NCBI RefSeq assembly: GCF_014841115.1
Contig: NZ_JACYTP010000012.1
Span: 1-64,000 of the forward strand
Source: Photobacterium arenosum
GTDB lineage: Bacteria > Pseudomonadota > Gammaproteobacteria > Enterobacterales > Vibrionaceae
Direction of reading: 5' to 3'
DNA length: 64,000 bases
How positions within the stretch are numbered: the first letter of the stretch is position 1; every line of letters starts with the position of its first letter. Under the pieces are notes generated by a model. It saw only the letters and a program-made list of their open reading frames with translations, did not search any database and had not been told where the DNA came from. This document shows positions 1 through 7,436 of the stretch, in pieces. Position numbers and translations under genes: made by a program.

Positions 1-99
1 CGCCAATAGAAACATTAGAGGATGGGAAATCAATCTGGGCAGAGAAGAATCTAGCTCAGATATAATCTGACAGGCACCGAGTTGAAAAGTGGGTAACTG

Positions 100-276
100 T
101 CAGATCAGGTCTGAATTAGTACACGTTATTATGGCAGTTGCGAATGCTTCTATGCTTGTCGCTTCATATAGCCAAACCAATAACGAAGAAACAGCACCTG
201 TTAAAATTACAGATGCAACACCGAGCCATCTTCCAATAGTGTCTCTGCTGTACCCAAATATTGCATAGTCGTGCAT
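100..276 (-). CDS. 58-residue membrane-protein stub, Cap15-like N-terminus
   Basis: A short reading frame of 58 residues begins at an ATG preceded by a good ribosome site (AGGAG, seven bases upstream). The protein starts MHDYAIFGYSRDTIGR and then has one or two hydrophobic stretches (about residues 17-36 and 45-53). The pattern of His-x-Tyr near the start, a Gly and an Arg, then Ile-Gly-Arg leading into a membrane segment resembles the N-terminus of the two-transmembrane, beta-barrel CBASS effectors called Cap15, which are around 200 residues long. That similarity is from memory and has not been tested. The frame stops at a TGA, after which the same frame stays open to the window edge without another stop, so this could be a nonsense-truncated effector or an unrelated small membrane protein. 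It lies immediately downstream of the restriction-modification operon on the same strand. Confidence 0.45.
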   Translation of the reverse strand: MHDYAIFGYSRDTIGRWLGVASVILTGAVSSLLVWLYEATSIEAFATAIITCTNSDLI

Positions 277-301
277 TTGCTTGCTCCTATGAATTCATTA
301 A

Positions 302-1051
302 TCAATTTGTGATTACGGAAGCCATCCCATCCAATCGTTCTTTAGTCTTTTCCCAATTTGGCATGACTTGGCCCATTAGCCGGTAGAACCGCTCGCTGTG
401 GTTATGCTCCGCAATGTGGCAAAGCTCATGCAGGATCACATAGTCAATACACTCACGAGGCGCTTTAACCAGGTGAGGGTTCAGGGTGATTCGGCCATTG
501 GGTGAACAGCTGCCCCATTGCGTTTGCATGGTCAGTATGCGAAGCGGTGGCCGTTCTTCTACCCAAAGGGCTTGCTCCAGCATGGCATCGAGGCGCTTGG
601 CGAAGGTTTCCTTAGCCCGCGCTTTGTACCAGTCTGTTAGTAGCTCTTTAACCTTGTCAGCGGACTTTGTTCTTACCGAAACTTCCAACTTGCCACGAAG
701 TAGTTTCACGCCTTGAACCTGCTCAGGCGCTTCAATCACTTTCAGTAGGTACTGTTTCCCCAGGTAGTAATGGCTCTCACCGCTTATGTATTGCCGAAGT
801 GTGGTGAATTCAAGCTGTTTACGGAAATCCCGAAGCTGCTCGTATATCCAACGTCCACGCTTTTTCACAGCAGATAACACGGCTTCGCTCTCAGCCCCCT
901 CAGGAGCCGATGCGATTACCCGACAATCGGGATGAACTTTGATTAATACCTTGCCTGTGGCTTGCGGGCGCTTAACTCGCTCAAAAGTAATCTGCTCGTC
1001 ACCGTAGCGGAAACTCATGGTCTGACTTTGAGGTTTAATCGGTACATTCAT
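302..1051 (-). CDS. YgjP-like zinc metallopeptidase (SprT/DUF45 type)
   Basis: This encodes a zinc-dependent metallopeptidase of the YgjP/WLM type. The signature HELCH lies near residues 208-212, counted from the ATG used here, with a downstream His (HNHSERFY) as the probable third zinc ligand; a WGSCS motif precedes it, as is usual in the family. There is no signal peptide, so it is cytoplasmic. It is the last gene of the restriction-modification operon; the frame reaches back to a TTG that overlaps the hsdR stop by four bases, and either that TTG (position 1069) or the ATG at 1051 may be the start. Genes of this family are frequently found next to hsdR, but their substrate and contribution to restriction are not known. 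The family assignment is firm; a role in control or turnover of restriction subunits would be inference. Confidence 0.85.
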   Translation of the reverse strand: MNVPIKPQSQTMSFRYGDEQITFERVKRPQATGKVLIKVHPDCRVIASAPEGAESEAVLSAVKKRGRWIYEQLRDFRKQLEFTTLRQYISGESHYYLGKQYLLKVIEAPEQVQGVKLLRGKLEVSVRTKSADKVKELLTDWYKARAKETFAKRLDAMLEQALWVEERPPLRILTMQTQWGSCSPNGRITLNPHLVKAPRECIDYVILHELCHIAEHNHSERFYRLMGQVMPNWEKTKERLDGMASVITN

Positions 1052-1065
1052 CTGGTTATACCCGT

Positions 1066-4000
1066 TCAAGCACCGTTTAATCCGACCCGAGTGATCTGAA
1101 CAATCATCTCAACAATCTTCTTGGCCTGATCCATACCGCCACCAATGGCTTTGCACTTCTGGAACATTCGGGGCAGTAGCTTTTTACGAATGTCAGCTTC
1201 GATGTTCTGTGGGTTGATGGAGTTTTCCGCGACAGAGGTTTCTACAGCCTGGTCAATTTCAAAGGCAACTTTGACCCACTTATCCTGAACTTGCTGGTCC
1301 AACACAGCCAAAGCTTCAGGCAGAACTTTCTTGAAGACGCCAAAGTAAGCCTGGGCATGGCGATTACCGGCAAAAGCATCAGGTATGTCGTTCAGGCGTC
1401 TGTCTTGAACTTGCTCTTCGAATTCACGGAATAGCATGTACTGTTTCAGTGGGTGCTCGAATAGCTTTTCCGCATCTTCAATGGCCTGGCGCAGGAGCTT
1501 GGAGAACGCTTCCTGAGCATAAGGGTCATCCCGTAGCTCTTGTTCAATCATGCGTGTCACACGGGTTTTGATGATGTCGGTTTCGTTGCGGGTTTTATCT
1601 TCGCTCCAATCTTCCGGCTGTTGCTTTTGACCCATCTTACCCACTTCATACACGCCACCGGGTTCTTTAACCTCGACACCCACCACATGCTTATCCAGCA
1701 GCTTTTTCACTTGTTCGGCATATTCGTCGTAGTCAATCCTCTCACCGGCATCTTGCTGCACCAGTTGGCGCAGGCTGGAGAATTGCTTCACCGTTTCTTT
1801 GTAGTGACGACGATCCTGGTCACTAAAGCTCTTGTCTTCAAAGAAGGTGGCGGATTGCAGCGCTACCTTCAAGCAGCTGGCGAAGGCCGTCAGGGCTTCG
1901 TAGAAGTCTTCACGCACCTTTAGATGCACGTCAACCAGCTCTCCGCTCTCTCCCGGCGCTAAAGGCTTTTGCTCTTCAATCTTTGGAACCAGCACCTGGC
2001 GCAATTGTTCAATGTCGTTCTTGTTTTTGACGCCATCGAATATGGCCCATAGCTGCTTATAGAGCTGTGGTAGGCGCTTATACTCGGTACTCATTTGGTT
2101 GTATAGGCCTGCAATATCATTGATGTCGTAACCGCCCTGAGTGCAGGAGGCCAGATCCTGATATTTTTGGATGGTGGTATCCAGTTCCGCCAGAATGCCG
2201 CGATAGTCGATGAGCAGACCAAATTTCTTTTTCGGGTGCAGGCGGTTTACCCGTGCAATCGCCTGGATCAGGTTGTGCTCTTTCAGGGGTTTGTCGATAT
2301 ACAGCACAGCGTTTTTCGGTTCATCAAAGCCGGTGAGCAGCTTATCAACCACGATGAGTATCTTCAGTGAATCATCTTTGTCGAAGCGCTCGATAAGGTG
2401 TTTGGTGTAAGCCTGTTCATCCTGGCTGCCCACGTTGTCTTTCCACCACTGGGTCACTTCCGGTGTGGTGGCCTCATCCACAGCAGTGTTACCTTCACGG
2501 CTATCGGGTGGGCTCATCACAACGGCCGATTCAAACAAGCCTGCTTCGTCGAGATACTTTTTGTACTTGATGGCAGATGCTTTGCTGTCGCAGGCTAACT
2601 GGCCTTTCAAACCTTCGTCGATGTTCTTTACGAAATGGTTGGCAATATCTAGGGCAATCAAACGAATGCGATCATCCGCACCGTATACCTGGCCTTTCTT
2701 GGCAAACTTGCGCTTTAGGTCAGCCTTTTGCTCGTCTGAAAGCCCTTCGGTAATACGCTCAAACCAACTGTCGATGGCGCGTTCATTCATATCCAAGTCG
2801 GGAATGCGCTCTTCGTACAACAGCGGCGTCACCGTTTGGTCTTCCACAGCACGCTGCATGGTGTAAGCATGCACAATGGGGCCAAACTTATTGGTGGTTT
2901 TGTCGTCTTTTAATAGAGGTGTACCAGTGAAGGCGACAAAGGCGGCATTAGGCAGCGCCTGCTTCATACGGATATGGTTTTCACCACCCTGGCTGCGGTG
3001 GCCTTCATCAATCAGCACAATGATGTCAGAGCTGTTGTTCACACACTCCGGCATTTTGGTAGCGGTATTAAACTTCTGGATGAGCGAGAAGATAATCCGC
3101 TCAGTGCCTTTGCCAATCTGTTCGGCCAAGCGTTTGCCTGAGGTGGCCATCGCTGCTTCTTTGTCTTTCTTCCCGGCTAGCTCGCCGCCAGAGGCGAAGG
3201 TTTTGCTCAGCTGGGTTTCCAGGTCTACCCTGTCAGTCACCACCACAATACGGCATTGCTTCAGACTTTCGTGCAGGATCAGCGCCTTACTTAAAAACAC
3301 CATAGTGAATGACTTACCAGAACCCGTGGTGTGCCAAATCACACCTCCTTCACGCCCCCCGGTGACGCTACGGGTATTGATGCGTTTAATCAGCCGCTTG
3401 ATACCAAATACCTGCTGATAACGGGCGACGATCTTGCCTGCCTTTTTATCGAACAAGGTGAAGTAACGGGTCATCTCCAGCAACCGGGCAGGGCTTAACA
3501 AGCTAATCAGTAATTGATCTTGCCCAGTAACAGCCAGCTCCCCCGCAGCGGTAAGACTTTGGTACCAATCCAGGTCTTTTGCAGGGCGATGGTTGAACAA
3601 GTTCGTCAGCTGTTCATCTTTGAGCGTTTTGTTTTTGACGGCGTACATCTCGGCATCGGTGATGTCTTCTTCACGCCAGGCAGCCCAGAACTTAGCGGGT
3701 GTGCCACAGGTACCATAGCGGCCTTCGTTGCCGTTTATGGATAACAACATTTGGCTATAGGCGAACAGTAACGGGATTTCGTCATGGCGCTGGTTACGCA
3801 GGCTTTGCGAAATGCCTTCGTCAATGGTGGGGCCTTTTTTTGCATTGCCATCCGGGCGCTTGGCCTCTATCACCACTAGAGGAATACCATTCACGAAGCA
3901 GACAATGTCGGGTCTACGGCTTTCCACTCTACCAGAGCGAGTAACAGTAAACTCTTCAGTAAATACAAAGCTGTTATTGGTTGGGTTTTGCCAATCAATC

Positions 4001-4368
4001 AGTGCAACCGTCGGGCTAGCCTTTTTGCCATCCACAAACTCAGTGACCGAAATGCCATACAGCAGGTGGTTGTACAGGCGCTCATTGGCCGTTAACAGGC
4101 CTTCATTAAGCGCGGGGCTGCACACCTCGGCAATCAGGTTGTCGATAGCCTTTCCAGACAGCGGGTAGCTCTTACCGGCAAAGGTGAAAGTGCGCTTTTG
4201 CAGTTCACCACGCAGCACCTGGCGTAACACCACCTCATCGGCCTTGCCACCACGAGCGGCTAACGCGAGTTCAGGAGAGAGGAACGACCACCCGAGGTTG
4301 GTCAATAACGTCAGAGCCGGTAACTTGGCACTGTATTCTTCCTGAAATTTGGGTGTGTATTGTGTCAT
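1066..4368 (-). CDS. hsdR: Type I restriction enzyme R subunit (HsdR)
   Basis: This is the motor and nuclease subunit of a type I restriction enzyme (1100 residues, the usual length). It joins two HsdM and one HsdS, translocates DNA using ATP and cuts unmodified DNA at a distance. The nuclease site of the PD-(D/E)xK type is visible: Asp154 in RRPDIVCF, then Glu168 and Lys170 in VIEAK. The helicase motor follows with Walker A TGSGKS at 348-353, the Walker B variant DEGH at 454-457, and a motif III FTGTP soon after. The C-terminal third is the charged, helical region that binds the methylase core. The gene lies 43 bases downstream of the PIN gene, the largest gap in this operon, and overlaps the metallopeptidase gene. 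All catalytic residues I can see are intact, so the enzyme is probably active. Confidence 0.95.
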   Translation of the reverse strand: MTQYTPKFQEEYSAKLPALTLLTNLGWSFLSPELALAARGGKADEVVLRQVLRGELQKRTFTFAGKSYPLSGKAIDNLIAEVCSPALNEGLLTANERLYNHLLYGISVTEFVDGKKASPTVALIDWQNPTNNSFVFTEEFTVTRSGRVESRRPDIVCFVNGIPLVVIEAKRPDGNAKKGPTIDEGISQSLRNQRHDEIPLLFAYSQMLLSINGNEGRYGTCGTPAKFWAAWREEDITDAEMYAVKNKTLKDEQLTNLFNHRPAKDLDWYQSLTAAGELAVTGQDQLLISLLSPARLLEMTRYFTLFDKKAGKIVARYQQVFGIKRLIKRINTRSVTGGREGGVIWHTTGSGKSFTMVFLSKALILHESLKQCRIVVVTDRVDLETQLSKTFASGGELAGKKDKEAAMATSGKRLAEQIGKGTERIIFSLIQKFNTATKMPECVNNSSDIIVLIDEGHRSQGGENHIRMKQALPNAAFVAFTGTPLLKDDKTTNKFGPIVHAYTMQRAVEDQTVTPLLYEERIPDLDMNERAIDSWFERITEGLSDEQKADLKRKFAKKGQVYGADDRIRLIALDIANHFVKNIDEGLKGQLACDSKASAIKYKKYLDEAGLFESAVVMSPPDSREGNTAVDEATTPEVTQWWKDNVGSQDEQAYTKHLIERFDKDDSLKILIVVDKLLTGFDEPKNAVLYIDKPLKEHNLIQAIARVNRLHPKKKFGLLIDYRGILAELDTTIQKYQDLASCTQGGYDINDIAGLYNQMSTEYKRLPQLYKQLWAIFDGVKNKNDIEQLRQVLVPKIEEQKPLAPGESGELVDVHLKVREDFYEALTAFASCLKVALQSATFFEDKSFSDQDRRHYKETVKQFSSLRQLVQQDAGERIDYDEYAEQVKKLLDKHVVGVEVKEPGGVYEVGKMGQKQQPEDWSEDKTRNETDIIKTRVTRMIEQELRDDPYAQEAFSKLLRQAIEDAEKLFEHPLKQYMLFREFEEQVQDRRLNDIPDAFAGNRHAQAYFGVFKKVLPEALAVLDQQVQDKWVKVAFEIDQAVETSVAENSINPQNIEADIRKKLLPRMFQKCKAIGGGMDQAKKIVEMIVQITRVGLNGA

Positions 4369-4411
4369 TCGTTATCTCTCTTCAACCCCTGGTACCCGAG
4401 GTGCAGCCTAA

Positions 4412-4894
4412 TTAGCGTTGTTGGTGGTAGCTGCTTAAATCACTGTCTAAAGACCAAACAAAGACCTCTCGCGTTGAGAATCGACGAACGCATTTATTGA
4501 ATTCTTCAATAATGCTTAAATCGCCAAAGCTAGTACCTTCACCGGTTTTTTGTGGAGACTTGTTTGCTCCTGCTTGATCTGGAAATTTATCTATCCAAGT
4601 TAACATCTCAGCGGAATTTGGAAATTCACTTGGTTGATAGGGGGCATCACCACTAAAAGCACCTTTTACAGCTTCGCAAAAACGCTGAGCAGTTTTACGT
4701 CTTGTTCCACCGTCACCGTTCTGGGCAATGTGATTACCAGTCTCAATAATTGTGGCCATGGGTAAAATGAAGGTCGCACCAAGTTCTGCATACTCTGCGA
4801 AAGATGCAGTAACTGTATCCTTATCCTGATTTTTGCCGGGAACGTTTAGTAGATTCAGGAAAACTGACGTATCTATGATGCAAATCGAACTCAT
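4412..4894 (-). CDS. PIN-domain ribonuclease-like protein, partner of the adjacent ATPase
   Basis: A 160-residue protein with the layout of a PIN-domain nuclease: an N-terminal beta strand ending in an acidic residue (Asp8 in IIDTSVFLN), a second acid at Glu51 in IIETGNH, a third at Asp125 in SFGDLSII, and a C-terminal SLDSDL with Asp150 and Asp152. These four positions match the metal-binding quartet of PIN ribonucleases, which are the toxins of VapBC pairs. The start ATG overlaps the stop of the upstream ATPase gene by four bases, so the two are translationally coupled. No VapB-like antitoxin is present. The family call rests on motif pattern alone. Its position between hsdS and hsdR, and its coupling to an SMC-like ATPase, suggest an ATPase-controlled RNA- or DNA-cutting effector; that is inference. 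Confidence 0.7.
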   Translation of the reverse strand: MSSICIIDTSVFLNLLNVPGKNQDKDTVTASFAEYAELGATFILPMATIIETGNHIAQNGDGGTRRKTAQRFCEAVKGAFSGDAPYQPSEFPNSAEMLTWIDKFPDQAGANKSPQKTGEGTSFGDLSIIEEFNKCVRRFSTREVFVWSLDSDLSSYHQQR

Positions 4895-6186
4895 TCATCA
4901 TCTCCCTGCATTTGGCTCAACCAATCCATGGCATTTTGTTTCTTCTGCTGAGGCGTCATCGGAGACTTCACAAAACGATCTACAACGCCGTTAGTGACTA
5001 ATTCACCTAGCGGACCTTGAGAAACTAAACCAGGGTAATCGTTTAGATCGGAAAGCCTGATAAGCTGGCTGTCACCAGTGGTTTTGCTGCGGTAGCAAAA
5101 CACCACATCTCCAAGTGATGAATCTGGCAGGGCATCCATTAGGGCTGGATTGTGTGTTGATAGAAGTAAACGAACATTTCTCGCATCAGCTTGCTGCCTC
5201 ATGGTTGCTAGCAGCTGTTTTGCCCTTGAAGGATGCACACCATTATCAACTTCTTCAATCACTACCGTTGATCCTTCAGGCGCGGAGAGCAAGGCTGCAG
5301 CAATAGCCAAAACTCTTAGGGTGCCGTCGGATAGAAGCTCTACTGACCACTTTCTGTCTTTATTGCCAAAGCTTTCTACCAACTCCAACGAAACCTGGCC
5401 CCGGCGATCTTCAAAAAAGTTGATATCCTTAACGTCCTGCTCAGGAAGGCTTTTAATGAAGTCGATAATGACGGGCTTCAGTGCTTCGTCTTTCCACAAG
5501 GTGAAAAGCACGCCTGAAAGATTCGCACAATCACCACGTAAGCGTTTTTCAGGGTAGCTGTCACCACGCATTAGTGAAGGCACAGGGTCAAGAAATAGGG
5601 TATTTGATAGTAGGTTTTGAAACTTTTCGGTAGTTTTTGGAATTTCTTGCTGCGCTTTCTTATGGCCAGCCTCAAACATAGCTGAAGACGCAAGTTGATT
5701 CAGAATAGCAATTTGGTCTGTGCTGCTTACCTGGGGTTTTTTCCCACCTCGTGCGAAGTTGTTATAAGCAACTCTTACATCAGTGCCTAAGCCAGATGAT
5801 TTTTGTTCAATTTTATATAAAGGGAAATTTTCTTTTGGCGAGGTGATGGTTTCTTGCGAAATATGTAACTCATCGTCACGTAACGACACTTCAACCTCAA
5901 AGTGATTCCAGTTGTCGTCATCCGTTGTGCAACCCAAAGAAAACGCGGTTGCGCTCAAATGCCCTAAGTCCCTCACTTGGCCACGAAGGATCTGCTCAGA
6001 ATCATCAACTCTGTGTTTCAATACAGATAATTTCTGGCCTTGTGCCAGCCAAGCTAAAAAGCGGAAAGCTTCCAGCGCATTACTTTTACCAGAAGCATTT
6101 GCCCCAATCATCAGCGTCAGCGGTGATAAGTGTAAAACCTGATCTTGATAGCTCTTGAAGTTTTGAATGTGTATCTGGGTTAGCAT
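4891..6186 (-). CDS. AAA ATPase of the SMC/OLD-like (AAA_21) type
   Basis: A 431-residue ATPase with an ABC/SMC-type head. Walker A is GANASGKS at residues 28-35, preceded by the typical N-terminus IHIQNFKSY. A signature-like LLSDGTLR lies at 284-291, Walker B with catalytic acids (VVIEEVDNGVHP) at 308-319, and the switch His345 in STHNP. The middle insert is short, without the long coiled coil or zinc hook of SbcC or RloC, and I see no TOPRIM nuclease domain at the C-terminus as in OLD proteins. The start codon overlaps the hsdS stop by one base (TAATG) and the stop overlaps the PIN gene start. ATPases of this class act as sensors or regulators in several phage-defence pairs (for example PARIS and Septu), each with a separate nuclease. 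Here the partner appears to be the PIN protein. Family call is firm; function is inferred. Confidence 0.85.
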   Translation of the reverse strand: MLTQIHIQNFKSYQDQVLHLSPLTLMIGANASGKSNALEAFRFLAWLAQGQKLSVLKHRVDDSEQILRGQVRDLGHLSATAFSLGCTTDDDNWNHFEVEVSLRDDELHISQETITSPKENFPLYKIEQKSSGLGTDVRVAYNNFARGGKKPQVSSTDQIAILNQLASSAMFEAGHKKAQQEIPKTTEKFQNLLSNTLFLDPVPSLMRGDSYPEKRLRGDCANLSGVLFTLWKDEALKPVIIDFIKSLPEQDVKDINFFEDRRGQVSLELVESFGNKDRKWSVELLSDGTLRVLAIAAALLSAPEGSTVVIEEVDNGVHPSRAKQLLATMRQQADARNVRLLLSTHNPALMDALPDSSLGDVVFCYRSKTTGDSQLIRLSDLNDYPGLVSQGPLGELVTNGVVDRFVKSPMTPQQKKQNAMDWLSQMQGDDE

Positions 6187-7436
6187 TATGCAACCTCCTT
6201 ATCATCAACTTTTACTCTTCGTTTACCCGTCAACAGCTGCTGCATTAGGGCTTTTTTCTCTTGCTTTAACGCTTCCAGCTTTTGTTGAAGAGCAGAGATT
6301 TCCTGATCGGCGGTGGATAGCACAACAGCGATTCTTTGCTGCTCTTCTAGCGGTGGAAGTGGCACATGTATCAAGCTGAACTCTTTCCAACGTAGACTTC
6401 CTCGACGATCAACAGATGCATTAGTGGCTGCACCAAATATTTGCCGATAGTGATCAGTCTTTAAAACTGCATAAAGATAGGTGTTTTCTACCTTTTTCGG
6501 CTTTGCTCTAAAAATGACATAAATAGGGCTGACAATGCCAGTATCGTAGAGGTTCTGTAGCCCAATAGAGCCCTCTTCAATGTGGTTAGATGGAAAGCCA
6601 AAGCAACCACGGTGAATTAGCCTATAGCCAGAGGTATCATCACTGTAAACTTTCTTTTTGAAGTACTTGAGCGAGTCAACAAAGCCATCGTACTTGGAGC
6701 ATGAGAGGACCGGGTAGTCAGCAGATTCTGTATTTTTCTCAGTCACCTGAGTGCAAACATCCTTTATCGCTGGATATTCCCAATCTTTAGGAATAATACC
6801 GTATCGAGTTTTCTTAAAATCGTAACTATTATCAGGCATACCTAAGCGTTTTTTACCGGTGAGTAGTTGCTGCATTAGGGCTTTTTTCTGCTGCTGGCTG
6901 TTGGCAAGCAGTTGTTCGGTAGTTGCGATGGCCTTATCCCAGGTGGAAAGGATTTGGGCGATTTTCTTTTGTTCGGGAAGTGGAGGGATATTAACCGGGT
7001 ACTCCTGAAGCGAATGAGTATCCAGACGTCCAGTACCATGCCCTGCCGTACTCACAAGCTGGAGAATTTTGTGTTTCTCCGCTACCAACAAAAAGGATAA
7101 AAAGAGCCCATCCACATTTTTGGCGGGGACTAAGGCCTTCACGTCTTGATTAAAAGCCACTTCTCTTGTTGCGTAGCCAACAGGGAAATCTTTTAAAAGA
7201 GTCATACCTCTTACTAGTACTAGAGTTGCCCCTTTCGGCGCTTTTTTTGCTGCTTGAAATCCGGCTTCGGTTAAAGCGTCGATACTTGTTTCTAGGTAAT
7301 GAGTTTTAAGGTCTTTTCCTGAAATCCACGGTTCAGTGCCACCCCAATAATCTGCATTTTGTTTACTGGGTGTACCGCCAGATGAAAATTTAGCAACATC
7401 GCCGATTTGCGATGGAGTCCATCCCTTAGGCACCAT
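6186..7436 (-). CDS. hsdS: Type I restriction-modification specificity subunit (HsdS)
   Basis: A 416-residue specificity subunit with two target-recognition domains, each followed by a conserved helical spacer. The first TRD covers about residues 1-150, its spacer about 155-198 (EQKKIAQILSTWDKAI, ending QQLLTGKKR); the second TRD runs to about 360, and its spacer (EEQQRIAVVLST, ending QQLLTGKRR) ends near 408. Each TRD reads one half of a bipartite DNA target and docks an HsdM. The two spacers are so alike that a 22-bp DNA stretch is identical in both, which allows TRD exchange by recombination. The gene overlaps the hsdM end by 11 bases. The recognition sequence cannot be read from the protein by eye. 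Confidence 0.95.
   Translation of the reverse strand: MVPKGWTPSQIGDVAKFSSGGTPSKQNADYWGGTEPWISGKDLKTHYLETSIDALTEAGFQAAKKAPKGATLVLVRGMTLLKDFPVGYATREVAFNQDVKALVPAKNVDGLFLSFLLVAEKHKILQLVSTAGHGTGRLDTHSLQEYPVNIPPLPEQKKIAQILSTWDKAIATTEQLLANSQQQKKALMQQLLTGKKRLGMPDNSYDFKKTRYGIIPKDWEYPAIKDVCTQVTEKNTESADYPVLSCSKYDGFVDSLKYFKKKVYSDDTSGYRLIHRGCFGFPSNHIEEGSIGLQNLYDTGIVSPIYVIFRAKPKKVENTYLYAVLKTDHYRQIFGAATNASVDRRGSLRWKEFSLIHVPLPPLEEQQRIAVVLSTADQEISALQQKLEALKQEKKALMQQLLTGKRRVKVDDKEVA
6238..6259. repeat. 22-bp direct repeat in hsdS, distal copy
   Basis: An identical 22-bp stretch occurs here and at 6868-6889, 630 bases apart, within the sequences coding for the two helical spacers of HsdS (KKALMQQLL in both). 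Such repeats are known to support recombination between TRDs in type I specificity genes. Confidence 0.85.
6868..6889. repeat. 22-bp direct repeat in hsdS, central copy
   Basis: This is the partner of the repeat at 6238-6259, in the central conserved spacer after the first TRD. The match is exact over 22 bases and then diverges on both sides. Confidence 0.85.

Noticed and set aside
4412-4894. PIN gene considered as a VapC toxin of a VapBC pair
   Set aside because: There is no small DNA-binding antitoxin gene next to it; the coupled neighbour is an ATPase of 431 residues.
4891-6186. ATPase considered as RloC, SbcC-like or OLD nuclease
   Set aside because: There is no zinc hook or long coiled coil, and no TOPRIM motif after the ATPase part; the nuclease seems to be the separate PIN protein.
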